Below, in pieces: positions 43,121 through 51,823 of a DNA stretch of 64,000 bases. Position numbers and translations under genes: made by a program. Position 1 is the first letter of the stretch. The number at the start of each line of letters is the position of its first letter. Source of the DNA: Desulfurococcales archaeon (GTDB taxonomy: Archaea; Thermoproteota; Thermoprotei_A; Sulfolobales; NBVN01); NCBI GenBank assembly GCA_023255955.1, contig JAGDWD010000001.1, positions 37,171 to 101,170 of the forward strand. The letters run 5' to 3'. Below the pieces are notes generated by a model. That model made no database searches. It had not been told where the DNA came from and saw only the letters and a program-made list of their open reading frames with translations.

Positions 43121-43528
43121 TATCAGACCTCACCCCTAGTGCGAAAAGTCACTATTTAAGCTTTTACTACCCTGACGCCCTACAAATGAGAGAATAAATC
43201 CAAGTAAATGCGGAGAACCAGCGAACCCCTAAAGGAAAGCCTCACCCTTTAGGGCGGGGAGGTAGTTAGTGAATTTACCCACACTAATTAAGTGTATATA
43301 TCTGCTGGCCAACCTACATAATCTCTTACGGACATCCCCAATAAACCTTAACTTAGAATGCGTGTTCCAAGCAGGAGGTCCTAACACTGTTTAGTAGCTT
43401 AAGGTACTATACTCTAACCTAAGAATTTCCGGAGTAGCCGGTAGAACCTTTAAACAACCTTAAGGAGCTGGAACCCAAACGGGGATCAGCAGAAAGCAGA
43501 AGTTTACGTAGTTCCTGAAGAGCTTAAC
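43121..43528. other. Intergenic region with IS200/IS605-type hairpin
   Basis: No gene. At 43235-43258 lies GAAAGCCTCACCC TTTA GGGCGGGG, a hairpin of the kind found at ends of archaeal IS200/IS605 elements; no transposase remnant is evident beside it. The rest is A/T-rich and non-coding. Confidence 0.45.
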
Positions 43529-43846
43529 TTACGTACTTACTTTCTCTACTTTACTGAGTAGTGACCTGACTTTATAGTCTAGCGTTATTTCCTTGTCGTA
43601 TCTTAGGTCGAAGGATATGTCTATGAGTAGCCTAGGAACACCCATAACCCTCAACCTCTCCGCAACTCTCTCCACAGCTTCAGCTACCTCCCTAATAGAA
43701 CCTGCCTCAACTGCTGTGCCGAATGGTGTTACCTCGTACTTCAGGCCTGCCGACTCCAGGATTTTCACTGCTTCAGCTACGTAGCTACTAATGCTCGCGG
43801 TCTCGGTTCCCACTGGGACCACCCTGATGAAGGCTAGGACCCTCAC
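43529..43846 (-). CDS. MTH1187/YkoF-family protein (DUF77)
   Basis: A small ferredoxin-like protein of 105 residues: MRVLAFIRVVPVGTETASIS, the first strand and loop; ILESAGLKYEVTPFGTAVEA; and VPRLLIDISFDLRYDKEI. Family members bind thiamin or related pyrimidines and form tetramers. Length and all strands are normal. It starts with GTG or ATG at 43846 and is monocistronic. Confidence 0.88.
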   Translation of the reverse strand: MRVLAFIRVVPVGTETASISSYVAEAVKILESAGLKYEVTPFGTAVEAGSIREVAEAVERVAERLRVMGVPRLLIDISFDLRYDKEITLDYKVRSLLSKVEKVST

Positions 43847-43929
43847 ACTCCCACCGTTACCTCATGAGCTAATAGTCTGCGAGGTACTTATTTAGTCCTC
43901 CTCCGTAGTGAGGTCCTGGTGCTGTAGAT

Positions 43930-45108
43930 ATGAATGAGCAGTATAGGTTCCTACTTATTAGGGGTGCTCATACCTACGCCCCCGAACCCTTAGGTAGGGT
44001 CGATATACTCATTACCGGGAGTAGGGTACTCTACATCGGTAAAGATGTGGATACCTCCCCACTTGAGAGGCTTGGTGTGAGGGTTATTGAGGCAGGTAGC
44101 TACATAGCTGTACCCGGCTTCGTAGATCAGCATAACCATATAAACGGTGCTGGCGGTGCCGGGGGCCCGGTCTCCAGGACCCCGCCCGTCATGCTCAGCG
44201 AGCTGGTTAGAGCTGGGATAACCTCGGTAGTGGGACTGCTCGGGTTTGACGGTGTTACCAGGTCCCTCAGGGACCTCCTGATGAAGGCTAGAGCCCTCGA
44301 AGCTGAGGGTGTTAGTGCCTGGATATATACAGGTTCCTACCAGGTACCACCACCAACGATTACTGGTAGGATCGCCTCGGACATAGCCCTCATAAACGAG
44401 GTGATCGGAGTTAAGATCTCCATCTCGGATCACAGATCATCCCACCCATCCGTAGAGGAGTTGAGGAAGGTTGCCTCGGAGGCTAGGATCGGTGGGCTCC
44501 TAGGTGGTAAGGCTGGTGTGGTCCACGTACATGTAGGGACCGAGAGAGCGGGGCTGAGACCCCTCCTGGAGGCTATCGAGGGGACGGAGATACCTATAGA
44601 GCAGTTCGCACCTACACACCTAAACAGAGCTGAACACGTCCTCGAGGAGGCTGTTGAGTTCGGGAGGGCTGGTGGGTATGTGGACATAACCTCCTCAGTA
44701 TCACCTAGGTACGGATCTAAGCAGGCAGTAAAACCCAGCACGGCAGTTAAGCAACTAGTAGCTAGGGGAGTGCCCATATCTAGGATAACGATGAGTACCG
44801 ACGGCCGCGGGGTTTCGCGGAGGGATGAGAACGGTAGGACTGTCGGTCTAGTACCACTAGACAGTATCCTAGAGGAGTTCCGAGATATGGTCTTAGAGGA
44901 CGGGATACCATTAGAGGAAGCTGTGAGGGTAGTGTCGACAAACATAGCTGAGCACTTGAAGCTTGTGGGTAAGGGAAGGATAGGGGAGGGCTACGACGCA
45001 GACATACTCCTACTAGATAAGGACACCCTACAGCTTAAGTACGTAGTAGCGAAGGGGGAGGTGTTGATGGAGAACGGGGTAGTGATACGTAGAGGGAGGT
45101 TTGAGTAG
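43930..45108 (+). CDS. iadA: Isoaspartyl dipeptidase (beta-aspartyl peptidase)
   Basis: A 392-residue amidohydrolase that removes isoaspartyl residues from damaged peptides. Seen: VPGFVDQHNHINGAGG with the two metal histidines, VVGLLGFDGVTRS, VKISISDHRSSHPS with the carboxylated-lysine position, VHVHVG, FAPTHLNR, and STDGRG with the catalytic Asp. The order and the GAGGAGG stretch are typical for IadA rather than dihydroorotase. ATG 43930. Its role fits peptide catabolism at high temperature, where isoaspartate forms quickly. Confidence 0.9.
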   Translation: MNEQYRFLLIRGAHTYAPEPLGRVDILITGSRVLYIGKDVDTSPLERLGVRVIEAGSYIAVPGFVDQHNHINGAGGAGGPVSRTPPVMLSELVRAGITSVVGLLGFDGVTRSLRDLLMKARALEAEGVSAWIYTGSYQVPPPTITGRIASDIALINEVIGVKISISDHRSSHPSVEELRKVASEARIGGLLGGKAGVVHVHVGTERAGLRPLLEAIEGTEIPIEQFAPTHLNRAEHVLEEAVEFGRAGGYVDITSSVSPRYGSKQAVKPSTAVKQLVARGVPISRITMSTDGRGVSRRDENGRTVGLVPLDSILEEFRDMVLEDGIPLEEAVRVVSTNIAEHLKLVGKGRIGEGYDADILLLDKDTLQLKYVVAKGEVLMENGVVIRRGRFE

Positions 45109-45146
45109 GGAGGAACCTACACCAATAAAAACGTTTTAGCTTGTAG

Positions 45147-45884
45147 TTACCGCTGTGAGGGATCCTCACCACTATCTGAGGAGTCCTCACTACTCTGCTC
45201 TATCTCCTTCCTGAGGGACTCCTGAATCTCCTTAATCTTCTTCACTTGCTGTAACGCCTTCTCGATCCACTCTCTACTGGCCTCGATACCCCTCCTAGTG
45301 AAGTAGGCTACTGCCTCACTCCTACTCTTGAATATACCGGCATCTACTAGCTGATCTATTACCTCCATGTCCTTATTCCTAATCCTAACTGAAACCACCT
45401 GCGTCAGCCTCGTCCCGATGTCCTCGAGGGACCTCTCAATACCCTCAACCAGCTCCTCAACCCCCTCCAAGATCTTATCGATAGTTAGATTCACGTTACC
45501 CACGATCTTGTGGATGAACTGTTTGGGGGATCCGTAAACCCAGAGAGCTATCCCCCTCCCACCCCTAGCACTCTTAATTCTCTCACCTATCCTCTCAATC
45601 TCCTCTGTAACCTCCCTAATACTGTCCCTCAAATACTCAGTCAACTTCCTCAACTCCTCCTCACTCATCCCAACCTCCTTGACTGACTCACCTAGCTTAT
45701 CTAGAGACTCCCTAAGCTCCCTCATAGACTCCAGGACAGTATCCCTCCAAACCCTGTAGGCTCTCAGAACCTCACCCCTATCTAGGTAGTCCTCAACCCT
45801 CCTACTCAAATCTTCGAGCTCTCTCTTCAACCTCTCAATAACCTCCTGGATCTCCTTCCTAACATCGTCACTCAAGTTACACAC
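45147..45884 (-). CDS. Coiled-coil protein with ribbon-helix-helix domain
   Basis: 245 residues. Residues 1-110 are almost all charged heptad-like helix (VIERLKRELEDLSRRVEDYL). Then comes a short hydrophobic part (IALWVYGSPKQF), more helix, and at about 165-200 a ribbon-helix-helix: TQVVSVRIRNKDMEVIDQLV followed by SRSEAVAYFTRRGI, as in CopG-like DNA binders. The C-terminus is Ser/Glu/Asp-rich. Similar proteins are common in crenarchaea; the function is unknown, possibly a nucleoid or autoregulatory DNA-binding protein. ATG or GTG 45884, with tandem TTACAGAG repeats just upstream. Confidence 0.75.
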   Translation of the reverse strand: MCNLSDDVRKEIQEVIERLKRELEDLSRRVEDYLDRGEVLRAYRVWRDTVLESMRELRESLDKLGESVKEVGMSEEELRKLTEYLRDSIREVTEEIERIGERIKSARGGRGIALWVYGSPKQFIHKIVGNVNLTIDKILEGVEELVEGIERSLEDIGTRLTQVVSVRIRNKDMEVIDQLVDAGIFKSRSEAVAYFTRRGIEASREWIEKALQQVKKIKEIQESLRKEIEQSSEDSSDSGEDPSQR

Positions 45885-45892
45885 CTACAGAA

Positions 45893-45917
45893 TTACAGAG
45901 TTACAGAGTTTATAAAC
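45893..45917 (-). promoter_or_regulatory. Tandem TTACAGAG boxes and TATA upstream of the RHH gene
   Basis: TTACAGAG occurs twice in direct tandem at 45893-45908, next to GTTTATAAAC (45909-45918), a symmetric TATA element. RHH proteins often bind such short tandem boxes, so autoregulation is plausible. Confidence 0.5.
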
Positions 45918-45988
45918 CTATACACTGAACACCCATCCAAACACTAACCCGTGACGTACTCGGAGAGAAGCCTTCGGCAGTCCAGCAC

Positions 45989-46882
45989 CTACCTAAGCAA
46001 CTCCCTTAAGTACCGGAAGGCTGAGTCAGGTGCTAACGTCACCACCACACTCCCTCTAGGTAACCTAGAAGCTACTGCTATCGCTGCGTAGACGTTAGCC
46101 CCCGTCGATATGCCGCCTAAGATACCCTCAACTTCTATGAGCTTCCTAGCCATCTCAACAGCATCGGCGCGCGACACCTCGACAACCTCGTCGACGACTG
46201 ACCTATCGAGATTCGGGTGGACGTTCTTGGAGACAAGCCCGTCTATGATGTCCAGCCCCGAACCACCCGCGAGTTTAGAGCCTCTAGGGGTTACAGCCAC
46301 GACCCTTATGTCCCTGGACATCTCTTTGAGGAACCTGCCCACACCTGATATAGTCCCACCAGTCCCGACACCCATAACGAAGCAGTCCACCCTACCTCTG
46401 AGGGCTGCCCATATCTCCCGGGCAGTCGTCTCGTAGTGTGCCCTGATATTAGCTTTATTCTCGTACTGATTCAGGAATACACCGCCCCTCTCCTCAGCTA
46501 CCTTCCTAGCTACCTTTATGTGGTACCTATCCGAGGTCGGGTCAGTACTAGCTGTAATGACCTCAGCACCCATAAGCCTCAGCATCGAGATCTTCTCCTG
46601 GCTAGCCTCCTCATCAACGACGACCACGGGCTTGAGACCGTAGAACTTAGATACGAAGACAACGGAGATAGCTGTGTTACCGGAGGAAGACTCCACAACT
46701 ACGTCACCAGCTCTAAGCCCGAACCTCTCGACAGCGTCCCGCACCATGTAGTAGGCAATCCTATCCTTATGACTCCCAGTCGGGTTCATATACTCGAGCT
46801 TAACGTATATATCAACACCACTAACACCAACCCTTCTAAGCCTAACTAGGGGGGTGTTACCTATGAGAGCAGGTAACTCCAT
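45989..46882 (-). CDS. Cysteine synthase family PLP enzyme
   Basis: A 297-residue fold-type II PLP enzyme. NPTGSHKDRIAYYMV has the Schiff-base lysine, VVESSSGNTAISV the substrate loop, GVGTGGTISGVGRFL the phosphate-binding glycines, and GILGGISTGANVYAA the late loop. This is the CysK/CysM/O-phosphoserine sulfhydrylase group; which acyl donor is used cannot be told from motifs alone. The length is slightly short. ATG 46882. It is monocistronic. Confidence 0.88.
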   Translation of the reverse strand: MELPALIGNTPLVRLRRVGVSGVDIYVKLEYMNPTGSHKDRIAYYMVRDAVERFGLRAGDVVVESSSGNTAISVVFVSKFYGLKPVVVVDEEASQEKISMLRLMGAEVITASTDPTSDRYHIKVARKVAEERGGVFLNQYENKANIRAHYETTAREIWAALRGRVDCFVMGVGTGGTISGVGRFLKEMSRDIRVVAVTPRGSKLAGGSGLDIIDGLVSKNVHPNLDRSVVDEVVEVSRADAVEMARKLIEVEGILGGISTGANVYAAIAVASRLPRGSVVVTLAPDSAFRYLRELLR

Positions 46883-46953
46883 GATCAGCCCAAGAGGTTA
46901 TCACGTAAAGTAGGAAATAAGTGTGCGTAGCTTTCTGAAAACTACCTACTAGG

Positions 46954-48207
46954 CTAGCTAGCGTACTCGAAGTACTCTATACCTAGTAACCTGGAGACAG
47001 CTCTCAGCTCCTTCCTAACATCTCCGGGCATCAGTACGTGGTGGTTTGCTGGTGCTATCAGCGGTATCTCCTCAGCATCCCCAGCTAGCTCCAAAACTAC
47101 CTGCGTCCTACACATAGTCTCATAGAGTAGGCCTCCGGTTACAAGCCTACCAACACCGGCAGCCATCCTCGAGTAGTCCCGGCTTAGGGATGTGAGCGTG
47201 TACACCCCTCCGTGAAGCTCCCCTGAGAGGGAATAGGGATAGCCTGACTCGAAGTGGGTCACCACCTTCCCGGACCTGACCATGTTGATCGCTACAGTGC
47301 AGTGAGCTAGGTAGATCCTGTGCCCGGAGAATGCTGATGGGTTAGCTATCCACCCGGAGTACCCGGTCAGCTCCCTAGACACTGCCATTAAAGTTAGTGA
47401 AGCTAGGTCACCCTCACAGGCAGCTACCAAGCCGTCAGCATTTAGGACCGCTAACGCTAGACACGGTGTGACCCCGTACCTAACTAGATATGGGAAGCAG
47501 TCAACAGCAACACCACTATACCCACTAACCCTAGCTAAGGACTTAACGACAGCGTAGAACCTCGCAACGTCCCCCAACCTATCCTTCGGAACCGTGAACT
47601 CGAATTGTTCGACAACCCTGTGGAAGTGCTCTACGAGGTCGTGATCAGCTTCCCCGAGCTTAGAGGCTATAACCTCTAAAGGCACCACATCAACTGCTGC
47701 CTCGAACTTCTCCTCGAAACCCTCAACAGCTACTGACTTACCGGCATCAGAGATTAGTAGGACCTTAGAGCCGAGCAACTCGGAGACGGCCCCAGCAACC
47801 CTGACCACCTTCCCGATAACGGCCCCGCAGTCCGGGCTCTTAACGTCCCGGCAGTGGTAGATCCAGGCTCTAACACCCTCGGCCTCCAGTCTAGACCTAG
47901 CTGAGATAGCTGACGGGAGGCTATTATGCTCCCCGTGACCTACCAGGACTACCGCACGGTGCTTACCGGACCTAGCGAACTCAACCATCAGCTGGCTCGA
48001 ACCTCCTGTTAGTGATACTAGGATCGGGAAGCTACCCCTAGTTAACTCCCCAGCAGCTCGAGCATCCTCAACACTCACTACGGGAGGTAAGAACTCCACG
48101 TGCTTACTTAACGCGTTGATATGCCTCTTAACTACGTCGTACACGGACTCATAGTAGCTCACACCGTGGAGCTTAGTTGCGAAGCCTACTACCACTACCT
48201 TCCTCAA
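46954..48207 (-). CDS. L-fucose/arabinose isomerase-related protein
   Basis: A 417-residue protein resembling the fucose-isomerase-like superfamily: a first Rossmann-type domain (VVVGFATKLHG, FPILVSLTGGSSQLMVEF), then CFPYLVRYGVTPCLALAVLN and VAACEGDLASLTLMAV with the metal-binding Glu, and a late APANHHVLM with histidines. These features occur in L-fucose isomerase C-terminal relatives of archaea. The sugar is not known. It is separated from the downstream Liv operon by 88 bases and from cysteine synthase by 71. Confidence 0.7.
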   Translation of the reverse strand: MRKVVVVGFATKLHGVSYYESVYDVVKRHINALSKHVEFLPPVVSVEDARAAGELTRGSFPILVSLTGGSSQLMVEFARSGKHRAVVLVGHGEHNSLPSAISARSRLEAEGVRAWIYHCRDVKSPDCGAVIGKVVRVAGAVSELLGSKVLLISDAGKSVAVEGFEEKFEAAVDVVPLEVIASKLGEADHDLVEHFHRVVEQFEFTVPKDRLGDVARFYAVVKSLARVSGYSGVAVDCFPYLVRYGVTPCLALAVLNADGLVAACEGDLASLTLMAVSRELTGYSGWIANPSAFSGHRIYLAHCTVAINMVRSGKVVTHFESGYPYSLSGELHGGVYTLTSLSRDYSRMAAGVGRLVTGGLLYETMCRTQVVLELAGDAEEIPLIAPANHHVLMPGDVRKELRAVSRLLGIEYFEYAS

Positions 48208-48295
48208 GAGAGTCCCTAGCTATTATAGCTAGGGTAGATAATAGCGTGAAGAGCTGGCGCAGACAGCCTTACTGCGAACACAGCTAAAATACTCC

Positions 48296-49015
48296 TCAGC
48301 TCCGCGCCCCGACCAGGAAAAGCTTCTCGATCTCTACCTTACCTAGCTCCTCAGCTGAAGCCTCCTTCACCACCCTCCCACTTACCAGGATATAGCCCCT
48401 ATCAGCTATTTCCAAGGCCCTCTTAACGTTCTGCTCTACTAACAGTATCGTAACTCCTCTGTCCCTGATTTCCCTGATCTTCCTCATCAGAGTAGAGCCA
48501 GCCTTAGGTGATAGCCCGGCTGTCGGCTCGTCCAGTAGCAACATTTTAGGCCTAGACATTAAGGCCCTAGCTACTGCCAGCATCTGCCTCTCACCACCGC
48601 TCAGGGTCTTAGCCTTCTGATTCTTCCTCCTCTCTATTTCCGGGAACAAGTTGAAGATCTCCTCAATATCTCTCCTCACTGTCGGGTCGTCACCCCTAAT
48701 GAAGGAACCCATAAGTAGGTTCTCCACGACAGTGAGGTTCGGGAAGACATTGTCTAGCTGGGGAGCGTAGCTGATCCCTGCTTTAACTATGTCGAAGGGC
48801 CTCATCCCAAGTATCGACCTACCCTCGAACACTATATCCCCTCCGTGGACCGTTGCTAACCCGAAGATCGAGTTCAGGAGTGTGGTCTTACCGGCTCCGT
48901 TAGGGCCTAGGACAACCACGATCTCACCGTCCCTGACTTCCATATCTACCTCATGTAACACAACCATCTTACCGTACCCAGACCTTAGACAGCTTATCTT
49001 CAGCATGTTAAGCAC
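48296..49015 (-). CDS. livF: Branched-chain amino acid ABC ATPase (LivF)
   Basis: A 239-residue ATPase with GPNGAGKTTLLN, Q-loop YAPQLDNVFPNLTV, signature LSGGERQMLAVARALM, Walker B LLLDEPTAGLSP and a short C-terminus, all typical of LivF. It is the last gene of livKHMGF and overlaps livG by eight bases. It energises uptake together with LivG. Confidence 0.93.
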   Translation of the reverse strand: MLNMLKISCLRSGYGKMVVLHEVDMEVRDGEIVVVLGPNGAGKTTLLNSIFGLATVHGGDIVFEGRSILGMRPFDIVKAGISYAPQLDNVFPNLTVVENLLMGSFIRGDDPTVRRDIEEIFNLFPEIERRKNQKAKTLSGGERQMLAVARALMSRPKMLLLDEPTAGLSPKAGSTLMRKIREIRDRGVTILLVEQNVKRALEIADRGYILVSGRVVKEASAEELGKVEIEKLFLVGARS

Positions 49016-49778
49016 CTATGTAAGCCTCCACCACCTTCGGATCAGAGACAACTTCCTGCGGCTTACCCTCCGAGAGTAGCTTACCGTTGTGGAGGACGTA
49101 CACGTAGTCTACGTACTCCATGAGTATCTCAAGCCTGTGCTCTATTACGAGGAAAGTCAACCCCCGCTCATCTCTCAACTTCCTCACGTAGGTGAAGAGC
49201 TTCCTAGCGGTAGAGTAGTCAACACCTGCGGCTGGCTCGTCGAGTAGGTAGAGCTTAGCTGGCGTCATGAGGCCTCTAATAGTCTCAAGCATCTTTATGT
49301 GCGCTACCGACAGCTCAGAGACCTTAGAGTTCGCGTAGTGTAGCATGTCGAACATCTTGAGGAGCTCTACAGCCTTCCTAGCTAACTCCCTCTCCTGCCC
49401 ACTCCACGATCCCCTGAGGAGGGCTCTGACCAGGCTCTCCCCCCTCTGCCCTAACGGTGTAACTAGCAGGTTTTCAAGTACTGTCAGCGAGTTGAAGAGC
49501 CTAGGTATCTGGAATGTTCGTACGACACCCTTCTTAAACACCTCGTTAGGGTTCAGACCATCGATCCTCACCAGGTCGTCAGATTCTCTAAGCAGGACCT
49601 CACCTTTGTCAGGCACGTAGAAGCCGGTCACCACATTAAAGAGGGTCGTCTTACCGGAACCGTTAGGACCTATAAGACCTACCAAGCCCGTCTCAGGAAC
49701 CTCCAGGGAGACACCGTCGAGTGCTTTAACACCACCGAAATACTTAGCTACATCCCTAACCTCGAGTACAGCCCTCAC
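49008..49778 (-). CDS. livG: Branched-chain amino acid ABC ATPase (LivG)
   Basis: A 256-residue ATPase with GPNGSGKTTLFNVVTGFY, RTFQIPRLFNSLTVLENL (the LivG Q-loop), LSVAHIKMLETIRGLM as signature, and LYLLDEPAAGVD. The signature LSVAH departs from LSGG/LSYGQ, an unusual substitution for the C-loop. It overlaps livM by four bases. It pairs with LivF. Confidence 0.92.
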   Translation of the reverse strand: MRAVLEVRDVAKYFGGVKALDGVSLEVPETGLVGLIGPNGSGKTTLFNVVTGFYVPDKGEVLLRESDDLVRIDGLNPNEVFKKGVVRTFQIPRLFNSLTVLENLLVTPLGQRGESLVRALLRGSWSGQERELARKAVELLKMFDMLHYANSKVSELSVAHIKMLETIRGLMTPAKLYLLDEPAAGVDYSTARKLFTYVRKLRDERGLTFLVIEHRLEILMEYVDYVYVLHNGKLLSEGKPQEVVSDPKVVEAYIGA

Positions 49779-50818
49779 CCGGACCCACCCCCAAGCTCCT
49801 CCGAAACAACCTCAAGTGCCGGGGTCTTGATAGGTTCCTCAGGTAGTAGCCCCCTAGGGTTAACTATTAACACCACCACTATCAGCAACCCCACAATCAC
49901 CCACCTCAAGTAGTCCGGAGATATTACTGTGACACCCAGGTAAGGAGTCACGAAAGTCAGCACCCTATCTACGAAAGTCACCACAGCAGCACCGACTAGC
50001 GAACCCTTTAGATTACCGCAACCCCCTAGAATTATCATGGCCCACACATTGAACGTCACTGCCGGCACGAACATGTTGGGGTTAACCGACGTTAGGTAGT
50101 AAGCTAGGAGAACCCCAGCTACACCGGCAAACCCTGAGCCCACGAAGAGTACCTTCGCCTTAATCTTAGGGACGTGCTTACCTAGGCAGAGGGCTGCTAC
50201 CTCATCATCCCTAACAGCCCTGAGGGTCCTCCCAAGAGGTGAGTTAACCAGTCTGTGAATAACTACGTAGGTAGTAGCAAGCACACCCATCACTAAGCCT
50301 AGATACGCCACCTCACGCACCCTACTCTCAGCTACCCACCCAAACGGTGTCGGAATAGCCATCAAGCCCTTGTTACCACCTACAGGCTCGTAGTGCTGTA
50401 GGAACACCCTCATAAGCTCTCCGAAGCTTAGTAGTGTGAAGCCTACGAAAGCCGGCCCCACTCTGATTATAGGATATGAGAGCAGGTAGCCGAGAGCACC
50501 CGCAATCACGAACGCTACTACGAGTGAGAGCACTAGCAGACCCAGACTCATCAGTGGGTTCCTACTACCTAGTTCACCAAGTAGTACTATCCCTCTCACA
50601 TCGTAAGGTGGTGTTTCAGTGACATCGACACCGTTTAGTATTAGGGTTAGGTAGGTCGTTAAGGTCGCCGCGATGTAAGCTCCAGCACCGTAGAACACTA
50701 CCTTACCGAAGTTTGTTACCCCAGCCGTACCCGACTCTAGGTTGAGGCTCAGAGATAATATCGAGTAAATCCCGAAGATGGTTAACCAGCTAATCACGAA
50801 CCCTACCACATCAATCAC
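49775..50818 (-). CDS. livM: Branched-chain amino acid ABC permease (LivM)
   Basis: A 347-residue membrane protein with about nine segments. Typical LivM parts: SLSLNLESGTAGVTNFGKVV, RVGPAFVGFTLLSFGEL, GRTLRAVRDDEVAALCLGK (the EAA-like cytoplasmic loop), and VWAMIILGGCGNLKGSLVGA. It forms the transmembrane pore with LivH and is overlapped by livH at its start. Confidence 0.92.
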   Translation of the reverse strand: MIDVVGFVISWLTIFGIYSILSLSLNLESGTAGVTNFGKVVFYGAGAYIAATLTTYLTLILNGVDVTETPPYDVRGIVLLGELGSRNPLMSLGLLVLSLVVAFVIAGALGYLLSYPIIRVGPAFVGFTLLSFGELMRVFLQHYEPVGGNKGLMAIPTPFGWVAESRVREVAYLGLVMGVLATTYVVIHRLVNSPLGRTLRAVRDDEVAALCLGKHVPKIKAKVLFVGSGFAGVAGVLLAYYLTSVNPNMFVPAVTFNVWAMIILGGCGNLKGSLVGAAVVTFVDRVLTFVTPYLGVTVISPDYLRWVIVGLLIVVVLIVNPRGLLPEEPIKTPALEVVSEELGGGSG

Positions 50819-51755
50819 TGCCCCTCCCCCTCCTCAGAAATCTGTAGGGTAGCCCACCCCCAGCACCTAATGGTGGGAACGCTATCAAAATAGCTAGTAA
50901 GGTCGTGAACGTTAGGAATGGCTTGAAGCTCACTGGGACCCCGAAGTACGTATTGAGTAGGGCTATACCCACATTCTCTACCGCCGCTATGAGTACGGCC
51001 CCCACCCCAGTCCTCAACAGGGAGATTAGGCCACCTACGAAGCTCACTGTAAACACCTGGAGAATCATCGAGTCACCCACCTCGGGAGTCGTAGCACCGG
51101 AGAAGGAAGTCCATACCACACCACCAGCCCCTACTATCCCACCACAAACGAACCACGTCAAGTTAACTACTAACGTCCTCGGGATTCCCGAGATCTCGGC
51201 AAGTAGTGGGTTGTCTGCGACCGCCCTCATAGCTCTACCTATTTTGGTTCTCTCAAGAAGTACGTAGAGGGACACCACGGTGATCAAAGCTATTGCTAGG
51301 CCTGCTACGAGTGCCTGGCTGGGCCCGACTCCTCTGGGTATGTCTAGGTACGTGATCCTCCCGTAGGACATGAAGTTCCTGGATGTGTAGTAGTTGGCTA
51401 TGTCAGTAGCTATGTAGAGTAGGTACTTATACACTATCCAAAGACCCATCGAAGCTATCATCACTATGCTCGGCGGGGAGCCCTTCCTCTGAAGAGGTGT
51501 AAAGACGAGTACGTTGTTTAGAACAGCTATAGAGCCGGTCACTAGGAAAGCCACTACAGTAGCTAGAGACATTATGTTCAGACCCGCCACGCCGTGTAGG
51601 AATATGGCTGTGTAAGCACCGTAGGTTATGAGGTTCGCGTGTGCGAAGTTGATGACCTTCGTTGTTCTGTAGCTTAGTGTTAGAGGTATCGAGAAAACCA
51701 GGTAGAAGAAGGCGTACTGGACAGTGTTAATCATAACCTGGTACTCAAGTACCAT
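50811..51755 (-). CDS. livH: Branched-chain amino acid ABC permease (LivH)
   Basis: A 314-residue permease. LTLSYRTTKVINFAHANLIT corresponds to the N-terminal LivH region, GRAMRAVADNPLLAEISGI to the cytoplasmic loop, and FVGGLISLLRTGVGAVLIAA to the late segments. It is followed by livM with an eight-base overlap and preceded by livK after about 68 bases. Confidence 0.92.
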   Translation of the reverse strand: MVLEYQVMINTVQYAFFYLVFSIPLTLSYRTTKVINFAHANLITYGAYTAIFLHGVAGLNIMSLATVVAFLVTGSIAVLNNVLVFTPLQRKGSPPSIVMIASMGLWIVYKYLLYIATDIANYYTSRNFMSYGRITYLDIPRGVGPSQALVAGLAIALITVVSLYVLLERTKIGRAMRAVADNPLLAEISGIPRTLVVNLTWFVCGGIVGAGGVVWTSFSGATTPEVGDSMILQVFTVSFVGGLISLLRTGVGAVLIAAVENVGIALLNTYFGVPVSFKPFLTFTTLLAILIAFPPLGAGGGLPYRFLRRGRGSD

Positions 51756-51823
51756 CTCCTCCCCACACCTCCTTCAAGTCCTAGCCAAGAAGTGGGGGAC
51801 GTGAAGAAGAAAATATCTTGAAC

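Noticed and set aside
44430..44945. Minus-strand ORF of 171 codons opposite isoaspartyl dipeptidase
   Set aside because: Shadow of a well-conserved gene on the other strand.
46436..46849. Plus-strand ORF of 137 codons opposite cysteine synthase
   Set aside because: Antisense of an intact PLP enzyme, no plausible translation.
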